A stretch of DNA of 14,953 nucleotides, from assembly GCA_027578815.1 (NCBI GenBank), contig JANBTH010000551.1:1-14953 (forward strand), in the 5' to 3' direction. The stretch is from Coemansia sp. RSA 1804 (taxonomy: Eukaryota > Kickxellomycota > Kickxellomycetes > Kickxellales > Kickxellaceae). The translations under genes were made by a program, and so were the position numbers. Within the stretch, counting starts at the first letter, position 1. Every line of letters begins with the position of its first letter. The notes under the pieces were generated by a model. The model was given only the letters and a program-made list of their open reading frames with translations. It was not told the DNA's origin and did not search any database. This document shows positions 1-7,351 of the stretch, one piece after another.

Positions 1-1491
1 GAGCGCATCCTCGGCGCCGCCAACAAGGTTGACCTCCAGGAGACCGGCCGTGTGCTGTCTGTTGGTGACGGTATTGCCCGCGTCTACGGCCTGAAGAATG
101 TGCAGGCTGAGGAGATGGTGGAATTCTCGAGCGGTGTCCAGGGTATGGCCCTCAATCTTGAGGCCGACAACGTTGGTATCGTTGTCTTCGGTAACGATCG
201 TCTGATCAAGGAAGGTGACACCGTCAAGCGTACCGGTTCCATCGTCGATGTTCCTGTTGGCGAGGCTCTGCTTGGCCGTGTGGTCGATGCGCTTGGAAAC
301 CCTATTGACGGCAAGGGCCCTATCAAGACCAACCAGCGCTCCCGTGCTATGGTCAAGGCACCTGGCATCATCCCTCGTCAGTCCGTGCACGAGCCCATGC
401 AGACCGGAACCAAGTCGATCGACTCTATGCTTCCTATTGGTCGTGGCCAGCGTGAGCTGATCATTGGTGACCGTCAGACCGGTAAGACCTCGGTTACTCT
501 CGATACCATCCTCAACCAGAAGCGCTGGAACGACGGTAACGACGAGACCAAGAAGCTGTACTGTGTCTATGTCGCTATTGGCCAGAAGCGCTCGACTGTT
601 GCTCAGTTTGTGCAGACGCTTGAGGAGAACGACGCCCTCAAGTACTCGGTTGTTGTTGCCGCCACCGCCTCCGAGGCCGCTCCCCTGCAGTACCTTGCTC
701 CTTACTCTGGCTGTGCCATGGGTGAGTTCTTCCGTGACAACGGCAAGCATGCTCTGATCATCTATGACGATCTGTCCAAGCAGGCTGTTGCCTACCGTCA
801 AATGTCGCTTCTGCTGCGTCGTCCTCCGGGTCGCGAGGCGTATCCTGGTGATGTCTTCTACCTTCACTCGCGTCTGCTCGAGCGTGCTGCCAAGATGAAC
901 AAGGACTTTGGCTCCGGCTCTCTGACTGCGCTGCCTATCATTGAGACCCAGGGTGGTGATGTGTCTGCCTACATTCCCACCAACGTCATTTCGATTACCG
1001 ACGGACAGGTGTTCCTGGAGGCTGAGCTGTTCTTCAAGGGTGTGCGTCCCGCTATCAACGTCGGTATCTCCGTGTCTCGTGTCGGTTCGGCTGCCCAGAC
1101 CAAGGCCATGAAGCAGGTTGCCGGCTCGCTCAAGCTCTTCCTTGCCCAGTACCGTGAGGTTGCTGCCTTTGCCCAGTTCGGTTCCGATCTCGATGCCTCG
1201 ACCCAGTTCCTGCTGAACCGTGGTGCCCGTCTCACCGAGATGCTTAAGCAGCCTCAGTACTCGCCTCTGGCTGTCGAGGACCAGGTTGTCATCATCTTTG
1301 CCGGTGTCAACGGTTTCCTTGACAAGGTGCCCACTGCGCGTATCGTCGAGTTTGAGCAGAAGTTCCTTCCTTTCGTGCGCTCCAACCACAGCGACATTCT
1401 CAAGTCCATCAGCTCCCAGGGCAAGATCGATGAGGCTACCGAAAAGAAGCTCCGTGAGATCACCACTGAGTTCACAAAGTCGTTCATCTAA
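1..1491 (+). CDS. ATP1: Mitochondrial F1F0-ATP synthase subunit alpha, 5'-partial
   Basis: Catalyses, with the beta subunit, ATP synthesis in the matrix-facing F1 head of mitochondrial complex V. Frame 1 is open from the first base, and the residues before the GTG at 52 (E-R-I-L-G...L-Q-E-T-G-R-V-L-S-V-G-D-G-I-A-R-V) already match the family. The gene therefore starts upstream: 496 codons are visible, and by comparison with the ~545-residue yeast protein roughly 45-50 N-terminal residues, including the import presequence, are missing. Visible landmarks are the Walker A motif GDRQTGKT (bases 466-489), the conserved RRPPGREAYPGD segment, and the alpha signature PAINVGISVSRVG with the arginine finger at bases 1078-1080. 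The stop is TAA at 1489-1491. Codon use is strongly biased (Lys almost always AAG, C/T-ending codons), as expected for a highly expressed housekeeping gene. No intron is seen in the visible part. The identification is essentially certain. Confidence 0.98.
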   Translation, partial: ERILGAANKVDLQETGRVLSVGDGIARVYGLKNVQAEEMVEFSSGVQGMALNLEADNVGIVVFGNDRLIKEGDTVKRTGSIVDVPVGEALLGRVVDALGNPIDGKGPIKTNQRSRAMVKAPGIIPRQSVHEPMQTGTKSIDSMLPIGRGQRELIIGDRQTGKTSVTLDTILNQKRWNDGNDETKKLYCVYVAIGQKRSTVAQFVQTLEENDALKYSVVVAATASEAAPLQYLAPYSGCAMGEFFRDNGKHALIIYDDLSKQAVAYRQMSLLLRRPPGREAYPGDVFYLHSRLLERAAKMNKDFGSGSLTALPIIETQGGDVSAYIPTNVISITDGQVFLEAELFFKGVRPAINVGISVSRVGSAAQTKAMKQVAGSLKLFLAQYREVAAFAQFGSDLDASTQFLLNRGARLTEMLKQPQYSPLAVEDQVVIIFAGVNGFLDKVPTARIVEFEQKFLPFVRSNHSDILKSISSQGKIDEATEKKLREITTEFTKSFI

Positions 1492-1784
1492 AGGGTAATG
1501 TTTTCTTAAACTAAAGCGTGGTTTTTTTTGCTTTTTACCCTACAGACTTTATATCTCTTTCTTCTTTTTCTCCCCATTTCTTCTATTCCAGATTCTTCAA
1601 ATCTCTTTTTCTATCCCTTTTTTCTTTAGTTCTTGTGTGTAAGGATCCATGGGACCCGATATACAGCAGGATTATAAATGGCAGGTCGTTTTATTTGCTT
1701 GTCCAACTCCAGCTTTTGTCTTTTATTTTGTGTCTTGTGAATATGTACAGATTGTGCGTTTCATTTTGGCACAAAGAGAACGAT
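1492..1784. other. ATP1 3' flank, T-rich, no gene seen
   Basis: This pyrimidine-rich stretch follows the ATP1 stop, with T-runs near 1523-1530 and dense TTTCTT tracts to about 1630. It is probably the ATP1 3'UTR and termination region. A TATAAA occurs at 1673-1678 and could belong to a downstream non-coding transcript, but nothing else proves that. No ATG-initiated reading frame of interest was seen, and no AATAAA polyadenylation hexamer is present on the + strand here. Confidence 0.4.
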
Positions 1785-1813
1785 TGATTGGATGATCTGC
1801 TGTGTTCCAATCA
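1785..1813. promoter_or_regulatory. Inverted pair of CCAAT boxes upstream of the snoRNA pair
   Basis: TGATTGG (1785-1791) and CCAATCA (1807-1813) form a perfect 7-bp inverted repeat separated by 15 bp. CCAAT is the core of the HAP/NF-Y site. The pair lies about 220 bp before the first snoRNA candidate and about 300 bp after the ATP1 stop, where no protein gene needs a promoter, so I infer that it may drive the non-coding transcript. It could also simply form a small hairpin. Confidence 0.35.
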
Positions 1814-2032
1814 CGGGAGTGGGGGTGTTGAAAATTTTTCTATTGACACTCACCGCTCTGCTCATTTATGATCTGGTCTCAGGCGTATATTGACGGTTTG
1901 CAAAGACATGGTTTGCATCTTTTTCTCTCTCTTCTTCATCTTTCCTTGCAGTTCTTTATTGTGTATTATAGTTGTTTGGTAAAAGGTAAACAGTCTGGTT
2001 GTTTTTGTCTGCTCTATTTACTTGTTTGGTTT

Positions 2033-2133
2033 TGCTGCTGTGAATGATGAATTTGTATATAGCAATATGGGAATCTCTCTGAACTCGTAAATTTCTGTTG
2101 ATAACTCGATCAATTGCACCTGAAACAGCAGCA
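2033..2133 (+). ncRNA. Box C/D snoRNA candidate, LSU rRNA 2'-O-methylation guide
   Basis: All parts of a box C/D snoRNA are present in order. The 5' stem strand is 2033-2041 (TGCTGCTGT), box C ATGATGA is at 2044-2050, box D' CTGA at 2079-2082, a degenerate box C' CTGTTGA at 2095-2101, box D CTGA at 2120-2123, and the 3' stem strand at 2125-2133 (ACAGCAGCA). The stem is 9 perfect base pairs, directly flanking boxes C and D as in the k-turn family. The 10 nt TGGGAATCTC (2068-2077) just before box D' are exactly complementary to GAGATTCCCA of LSU rRNA, a near-universal segment. By the box D+5 rule the target is the A of GAG-A-TTCCC, about A2326 in yeast numbering. I recall this as equivalent to human 28S Am3809, attributed to SNORD79. 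The guide before box D has no confident target. The size, 101 nt, is normal. Ends are inferred from the stem. Confidence 0.85.
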
Positions 2134-2432
2134 GGCCAGGCTTAATGTGAAGAAAAGCAATATCAATAATATTGTTGCCCTCTTCTAGTCCATCATGACA
2201 GCGCTAAAGATTATGCTAATGTTGTTTGCTGTGTGTATCTTTTCAACCTCTTGCTTAGTTTAGTGTGCTCGATGGACACTGGTTTATCCATATATCATAT
2301 ATCCAATGGAAGGTGCGTCCAAGCCCTCTTACGATATGGGGTGTATAATGTCGTCTTATTTCTGTAGTTTCTAATGGTACGTATTATTGTTTGTGTACAA
2401 TCTTGGAGGAACAGTCCCACCAAGCAAGCAGC
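2134..2432. other. Spacer between the two snoRNA candidates
   Basis: No protein gene is supported here. Between 2124 and 2432 there is no canonical box C (TGATGA) or box D (CTGA) on the + strand, so a third C/D snoRNA is not seen. Weak hairpins are present (CAATAT/ATATTG near 2159-2175 and TCCAT/ATGGA near 2287-2311). An H/ACA snoRNA cannot be excluded by eye. Confidence 0.4.
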
Positions 2433-2567
2433 TAGATGTTATGATGACAATTTGCATGCACCACTCTGAAAACCCTGTTAAAGATTGTGGAGATCTTTCT
2501 CTCTCTCCTTGACAGGGCGATGTGGATAAAAACACATTTTTACCATACCATTCAATCTGAACATTTA
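2433..2567 (+). ncRNA. Box C/D snoRNA candidate, SSU rRNA guide (snR40/SNORD32-like target)
   Basis: The order is complete. The 5' stem is TAGATGT (2433-2439), box C ATGATGA 2441-2447, box D' CTGA 2466-2469, an internal hairpin, a C'-like CGATGTG (2518-2524), box D CTGA 2557-2560, and the 3' stem ACATTTA (2561-2567). The terminal stem is 7 bp with one G-U pair. The hairpin has CCCTGT 2473-2478 pairing with ACAGGG 2512-2517, and AAAGAT 2480-2485 pairing with ATCTTT 2493-2498. It would bring D' and C' together, as in longer C/D RNAs. The 10 nt CATGCACCAC (2455-2464) before box D' are exactly complementary to GTGGTGCATG of SSU rRNA. The D+5 rule selects the second G of that GTGG, which I recall as yeast 18S Gm1271 (snR40) and human Gm1328 (SNORD32). 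The box D guide CCATTCAAT (2548-2556) matches the 3' region of fungal SSU rRNA over 9 nt. The ends are inferred. Confidence 0.85.
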
Positions 2568-2998
2568 TTCTGCAGCATATGGATAGTAGTTATTGTCTTT
2601 GGGGGTACGCAGGAGTTTATTATGCTTGCTAACATCATTCTTCTGATTTGGTTTGTACATTTTGCTGGGGGTTTAATCAATAGGCTTCAAGATCATCCAT
2701 AGATAAAAGGTTTTTTTTGCATTGGATTGTGTATATATTTGATATGTTAAATTACAATAAACAAAGCAAACCTGCAAAAGATGTACTTTTCTGTGAGAAA
2801 TAACGATATTTGAAACCTAATGCATTGTAAAATAAGTAAAAAATTAAAAAGTACATGCAAAACGCCTAGAGGAAGAGATAAAAAAGGCACAAAAACATAG
2901 AGAAAATCTATTGAGAAAACGGAGAAAAAGTAGAGGAAGAACGAATTGGAACCAGCCAAAAATGAGATTTGTGCGTTTTCTCCATATAGATTTTTAAC
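2568..2998. other. Gap between the snoRNA pair and the MADS gene 3' end
   Basis: No gene is supported. A run of eight T on the + strand (about 2710-2717) and AATAAA at 2756-2761 could end the + strand non-coding transcript. The remainder, AT-rich and purine-rich on the + strand, should hold the 3'UTR and terminator of the convergent MADS gene. No clear polyadenylation hexamer for that gene was found. Confidence 0.35.
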
Positions 2999-5029
2999 TT
3001 ATATCCGTGTGCGCTTTGGCGATGCATTGCTGTGATGATGAGATAAAGAAGAAGGCTCGTCCGACGGAGTCAGCGGGTTCTTTGACACGGCGCCTCGTTT
3101 GAGAGAGGGTCTGTTTTGGGAAGAAGTGCTTTCTGACGAAATAACAGATATGTTTTCGCCGTTGTTTTCGGCACCAGACTCCTGTTGGTTTTGCTTCTGC
3201 TGGGCAGATACGGGGGGCGTTGGCGTGCCTGCCGATGAGGTAGCCGGAACAGGCCACTGGAAGGCGCTGGTGGACTGGGGCCCAACGATAGGCGTTGATC
3301 CGAACTCCATTGGACTGTAGTTCTCGTTCTGCTGGTACATCACAGGTTGGAATGAGGATGGCGACGGCAGGCTCTGCACGTACTCGATCAGCATGGCCGT
3401 TTGGGGTCCAGGCTCGTTTGATCCGGGGCCGGAGCCGGAGCCGTTGCCTGCCGGCCGCCCAGCAGTGTTGACAGCTGGCGGTAATCGCCGTCCGTGAGGC
3501 TGCGGACCAGGTGTAGACCTGCTGTTGCTGCCGTTTGGTGTCTCGCCTAAGCGCGCACCATTTGGTCCCGATACTGGAGTTGCGATTGATCTGTTGCTGT
3601 CCAAGGTCGCCTCCTGCTGGACTGGCGACTCGACGGAGGCCTTACTGCTCTTATCGTCTTCTGGGATATCAGCCTGCAGATCCGACGACTCGAGCGATTT
3701 CTGGCGGCTAGACACGCTATGCGACCCATCGTCATCGGTTGCGTCTTCATTCTCAATAACAATCTCAACATCGCGCCTCCCATCAAGCTGGCGGCGACGC
3801 TGGGAATCGTTGTCATTTCCAGCATCGTCCTTGTCTTGGCCTTGGTTTTGGTTGTTTGCGCGGGAGGCGTCATCAGCCTCGGCAATGGTATGAAGCTGCT
3901 GTCCTGCTGCATTAGTTTGATGGTTGGCGTCGACTGTTTGTGTTGAGCCGTCCGGCATGCGGTAAACCATGTACTGAGAGCCACCGGGCGTTGCTCCGTT
4001 GGCAGCGTTTGAAGCAGATAGCCGCGAGCGGTAGCTGTCCAGCGAGCGCCCGAGAACTTGCCCAGGCTGGTATGGCTGCCCGACCTGGTACATCATCGAC
4101 CCAGGCTGGGGAGCGCCATCGGGTTCAGAACCATCGCCGCCCACAGATTGTGTCTGTGATTGTTGATGTGCTTGTGACTGTTGTTGCGCGTAGCCATTTT
4201 GAGCCTGGTATGGGTATCCGCGCATCAATGACTGAGAATAAGGAAGTTGTTGCTGGAGCTGCGACTGCGCCGCCAAGCCGTACGGGTACCCGGACATTGA
4301 CGAAGCAAACGACGACTGCGGGAGGACACGGTGCTGCTGCGCATACATGGCACCGCCGGGGCCCTGGCCTCCATAGGAGGACATCGAGGCCGGGTAGTAA
4401 GACGATGCGTTAGCGGCCGAATCCATATTCTCGACGCTGGGAGAGTATCCGGCGCCCAGATGGCTGCGCTGGTCATGATGTTGCATGTAGGGATGCGAGG
4501 CGCCCGCCATACCCATTGCAGCGCCATTAACAAGCGGTACAGGTGTGGCGGCAGCAACTGCTGCAGCGGCCGCAGCAGGGTCGTGCGCACCGTCACCGTA
4601 TGGGTGTCTGTAGTGGAGATCTGATGATGGCGAGTGCATCGCACCGCCATGGTTCAAAGGTGATGTGAAGTCGTAGTTGGCCGGTGTCCCGCCAATTCCC
4701 ATTTGTCTGTCAATAGCAGCCGATGCGCCTCTAAACGTTTCGTCATCGTCGTTGTCGCCTTCACCGTACATGTTGGAGCACTGCGTGTTGGTCAGGCTCT
4801 CGTTTGGCTCGCCAAAGTCTGTGTACCGCATCAGAACCTTGTCCATGTTTGTTGATGCATACTGCACAAGCTTGTTCTGTGAACTAAAGATTACCACTGC
4901 AATCTCGCAATCGCAGAGCACGCTGAGCTCGTATGCCTTTTTGAGAAGTCCGGACTTGCGCTTCAGAAACGTTACCTGGCGGTTACGCTCATCCTTGATC
5001 ATCTGGATCTTAATCTTCTTTCTGCCCAT
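2999..5029 (-). CDS. MEF2-type MADS-box transcription factor (Rlm1/Smp1-like)
   Basis: DNA-binding transcription factor, expected in the nucleus. Residues 1-57 are a type II (MEF2-like) MADS domain: MGRKKIKI start, DERNRQVTF, KRKSGLLKKAYELSVLCDCEIAVVIFS. Residues 58-86 (YAST..MDKVLMRYT..GEPNES) match the MEF2-specific extension, which separates it from SRF/Mcm1 types. The remaining ~590 residues look disordered: an Ala run near 150-165, Gln/Ser/Gly-rich segments, an acidic patch around residue 400-450, and about fifteen S/T-P dipeptides. The C-terminus PKRTRI is basic. In yeast the related Rlm1 is activated by the cell-wall-integrity MAP kinase Slt2, and the many S/T-P sites fit MAPK control here, which is inference. 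The start ATG has A at -3 and G at +4, and no upstream ATG occurs in the preceding ~300 nt of the sense strand. Single exon, 676 aa. The domain call is firm, the orthology is not. Confidence 0.93.
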   Translation of the reverse strand: MGRKKIKIQMIKDERNRQVTFLKRKSGLLKKAYELSVLCDCEIAVVIFSSQNKLVQYASTNMDKVLMRYTDFGEPNESLTNTQCSNMYGEGDNDDDETFRGASAAIDRQMGIGGTPANYDFTSPLNHGGAMHSPSSDLHYRHPYGDGAHDPAAAAAAVAAATPVPLVNGAAMGMAGASHPYMQHHDQRSHLGAGYSPSVENMDSAANASSYYPASMSSYGGQGPGGAMYAQQHRVLPQSSFASSMSGYPYGLAAQSQLQQQLPYSQSLMRGYPYQAQNGYAQQQSQAHQQSQTQSVGGDGSEPDGAPQPGSMMYQVGQPYQPGQVLGRSLDSYRSRLSASNAANGATPGGSQYMVYRMPDGSTQTVDANHQTNAAGQQLHTIAEADDASRANNQNQGQDKDDAGNDNDSQRRRQLDGRRDVEIVIENEDATDDDGSHSVSSRQKSLESSDLQADIPEDDKSSKASVESPVQQEATLDSNRSIATPVSGPNGARLGETPNGSNSRSTPGPQPHGRRLPPAVNTAGRPAGNGSGSGPGSNEPGPQTAMLIEYVQSLPSPSSFQPVMYQQNENYSPMEFGSTPIVGPQSTSAFQWPVPATSSAGTPTPPVSAQQKQNQQESGAENNGENISVISSESTSSQNRPSLKRGAVSKNPLTPSDEPSSLSHHHSNASPKRTRI

Positions 5030-5298
5030 TGTTTATATTCTGTCTTGTTTGTTGTCGGGCGTGTAGACCGTCGAGTGTATATGTGTGTGAGGCGGTGTTC
5101 CGGTATCAAACGCGGGAACAAGATGGCCAAATAAGAAGCAGAAAAAGGTAAAAGCTGGTCGAGACAGGGAGTATGTGTGTGGGATAGTACGGATAAGGAT
5201 AGTATGAAAAAAAAGTCAAGGATAAAGAATAATAATTATTAGTCCAAAACAAAATAATGAAGTGAATTATCTGCAAGGAATAAAATGGGAACTGTGAA

Positions 5299-5308
5299 CT
5301 ATTAATAA
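5299..5308. promoter_or_regulatory. Perfect MEF2/Rlm1 consensus site upstream of the MADS gene
   Basis: CTATTAATAA fits YTAWWWWTAR on both strands, and its reverse complement also fits. It lies 270 bp upstream of the start codon of a gene whose product is itself a MEF2-type factor, so autoregulation is possible. A single such site is only weakly unlikely by chance in 2.5 kb of AT-rich DNA. Confidence 0.35.
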
Positions 5309-6090
5309 TGCTGCTAGCACAGATTCTAGTAAGAGCGACTTCTTTTATATGTATATCTATTAAATTCTGCCCACAATATGATGATGGCTAGCAAGGGTTC
5401 AACAAGTCCAAACCGGATGTTATGTTGACAAACCTCTCCAAACACAAAGGTCGATTGTTGTTCTTTTTGACCGAAGAACAAAGATATCCAGCTGATGAGA
5501 TAAAGAAGGTGATTCCAGATAGCCCACCTCTTTAAACAGATGTACTTTATACAAGGGTCTCGGAAACAACCTCTGGAAAATGAAGGAATGGGGGGGGTGA
5601 GGGAAAACAATTGTTTCCAGGTTGGTAGATAGCTCAGTGGGTTGGGAATATAACCGTTATACACGCAAAGAGCAAATAACAAGAAAAGCCATATGAACAA
5701 AAAACAAAGCGTAGAAAGAGATGAAAGGAAAGGTCACCGCAAGCGCTAAGAAGCAAGGATAACAAGCGTCCACGAAAGCGTACTTTCCGAAAATGTAAAA
5801 GTAAAAAATAGTGGTTTCAATAAATCCTTAGAAAATATGGCTAGAAAAAATGCAAGACTTTTTTATTAGCAATAAAAATACTGAAAGAAAAAATAGAATG
5901 ACCAAAAAATAGAACGGGAGGAGAAAGATAAAAATAAATTCTGCCCGAGGACAAAACAAGGGCGCCACTATTCTTAGAACGCAGGATGTGCAGGAGAAAA
6001 AGGTCTTGACAGAAAAAGGGAGAGTGCGAAAAAAGAGCATGGGTGGGAGATTTCCATGCCCTTTTCTTGCCTACAGCAGATGATGATGGT
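5309..6090. other. AT/purine-rich gap, no gene supported
   Basis: This is the distal upstream region of the MADS gene. Open frames on the minus strand here lack any ATG or begin with GTG/TTG and have no recognisable domains. Structure seen: the near-palindrome around ACAATTGT at about 5608-5620, paired with GGAAACAA some 45 bp upstream; a G8 run near 5590; and an inverted repeat GCATGG/CCATGC near 6037-6059. No complete tRNA, snRNA or snoRNA was found. Confidence 0.4.
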
Positions 6091-6098
6091 GAAGTGTG

Positions 6099-6320
6099 AT
6101 TGGCGTGCACGCCGCGCTGCGCTTTGGTCAGCCAGCCGGGGCTTGGCTTTGGCCTTCTGCTGCTGCTGCTCTGCGGCTTTTTCTTTGCAAAGGCGCGAAA
6201 AAAGGAAAAAAACAGTAGGAATTTCCCTATCCCGTCAGATTCGGGTCACACAAGCCTGGCAATCTAAAAATATGTTGGACTCATGTGATTGGATGATGGC
6301 CCCCAACTTTACGCTATAAA
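6099..6320 (+). promoter_or_regulatory. Orphan promoter-like block: two CCAAT boxes, E2F-like site, TATA box
   Basis: ATTGG (CCAAT on the minus strand) occurs at 6099-6103 and again at 6288-6292. GGCGCGAAAA (6192-6201) reads TTTTCGCGCC on the other strand, the E2F/MBF-like consensus, and TATAAA lies at 6315-6320 followed by more A. The block is locally more GC-rich than its surroundings. The TATA box is oriented for + strand transcription starting near 6345-6360, but no substantial reading frame follows. The first downstream ATG (6394) is immediately followed by TAA, and the next opens a 79-codon frame at 6471. CCAAT boxes work in both orientations, so part of this block could act on the MADS gene 1.1-1.3 kb away. 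Confidence 0.4.
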
Positions 6321-6470
6321 AAACCTCTCAATCCAAGCTTGGCAGCGTAATTTTGCAAGTATATTCTGGGTGTGGAATTGTTTGCAATAAACAATGTAAA
6401 TACCCCCCCACCGCCAACCCACCCAAATACACAACCCCCTTGGTTCATTGCCTAGTTGTTCTAGGGCTAA

Positions 6471-6710
6471 ATGCCTGAATGTGTTTATACATGGTTGGCC
6501 ATTTTCTATTTGAAAAAGACTGGTGTTGCATGTCAAAAATTCTCCAGGTCATGGGTGTGGGTCAAATGCCACTTCCCTCTTGCTTTCTTGACATCTGATT
6601 TCTCGTATTGCTTTGTCAAAACATTTTATACCATGAATAAGGAGAATTCATTGTGCGAACAATACAATACATCTCCATGGTTCGATGGTTGCCCTTCATC
6701 TCCATATTGA
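6471..6710 (+). CDS. Possible small ORF, 79 aa, doubtful
   Basis: This ATG-initiated frame starts about 150 bp after the TATA box at 6315 and is preceded by an ATG-TAA minimal upstream frame at 6394. The product is Cys- and aromatic-rich (five Cys) with no signal peptide, domain or repeat I recognise. The region has the base composition of the neighbouring intergenic DNA and T at -3, so it is more likely a chance frame in a non-coding transcript than a gene. I list it because it is the only candidate product of the promoter-like block. Confidence 0.15.
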   Translation: MPECVYTWLAIFYLKKTGVACQKFSRSWVWVKCHFPLAFLTSDFSYCFVKTFYTMNKENSLCEQYNTSPWFDGCPSSPY

Positions 6711-6737
6711 GATGTGCTTGGAGGATCTATAGAGCAA

Positions 6738-6817
6738 CAAATCCGGATTTGGAATTGGAAACACAATATCCAACTTGAATATTTTGCTTACTATATCCGA
6801 CTTGCCTGATAGTAAGC
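6738..6817. repeat. Palindrome plus strong hairpin
   Basis: CAAATCCGGATTTG (6738-6751) is a perfect 14-bp palindrome. It is followed by GCTTACTAT (6786-6794) and ATAGTAAGC (6809-6817), a perfect 9-bp stem with a 14-nt loop. No protein frame covers it. It could be a structured RNA, a binding site for a dimeric factor, or chance. The box elements of C/D snoRNAs are absent. Confidence 0.5.
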
Positions 6818-7351
6818 AGCTAGTCGCTAATGACAAAAGTAACAATTTATTACAGCTGTACAATGCTTCAGCAAATGCTGCTTAGGTGTTCGTATACGTT
6901 ACAAAGCACATCGACATAGCAGCTACTATAGTAGTCTTTGTGTGGTGTGCAAAAGCTGATATCGGAAATGACGAGCAATATCCTTTTCCAAAATAGTTTA
7001 TATAAAGAAAACAAATCAAAAAAAGAAAAAACTATTGTCACCATATTGCTTTTTACCACGATGCAGACGACGGTAATCGTCTTTGTGCCACCCGTCGATA
7101 ATAAAATGCGCTTTTCGGCTCTCTGTCGGTCAAATGTTTTGTAAGCTCAATATTCCAATGAAGAAATCAATCTGTTTTAGCAATTTCAAATTCGGCGTTT
7201 CCAGGAATAACAGTGATGGATCTTGCTGTACAAAATTTCATATTCAATTCCCTGCAAGCAAAACACAAAGAAGGAACAAAAGGTGTGTATTTTGCAAAGT
7301 GCACAGGCTTCTAGAAACAAGTTAAAAGACGAATAAAAAACAGAAAAGCAA
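6818..7351. other. AT-rich gap, nothing recognised
   Basis: No convincing gene. Short frames on both strands here have no domain and intergenic composition. A small CAGCA/TGCTG hairpin lies near 6867-6878. No tRNA boxes were seen. Confidence 0.4.

Noticed and set aside
52..1491. ATP1 read as a complete gene starting at 52
   Set aside because: The codon at 52 is GTG (Val of GRVLSVGDGIARV), and family sequence continues upstream in the same frame to base 1.
2487..2702. 71-codon plus-strand frame
   Set aside because: It starts with GTG and overlaps the structured snoRNA at 2433-2567.
3940..4650. Long frames on both strands inside the MADS gene
   Set aside because: They are shadows of the GC-rich, low-complexity coding sequence; only the MADS frame has domain content.
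5378..5495. Box C-like ATGATGA and box D-like CTGA 118 nt apart, with ATATCCAG before CTGA complementary to LSU CTGGATAT
   Set aside because: No terminal stem, no D' box, and only an 8-nt guide match; far weaker than the two accepted snoRNAs.
5622..5690. tRNA-like segment with a good A-box (TAGCTCAGTGGG)
   Set aside because: The D-stem is not closed, the anticodon arm would have a 3-nt loop, and there is no B-box or T-arm downstream.
5326..5700. 124-codon minus-strand frame with a hydrophobic start
   Set aside because: It begins at a TTG and contains no ATG at all, and shows no recognisable domain.
6080..6086. ATGATGA box C-like motif
   Set aside because: No box D (CTGA) follows within a plausible distance.
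5841..6110. 89-codon minus-strand frame
   Set aside because: It starts with GTG, and its composition simply mirrors purine-rich intergenic DNA.
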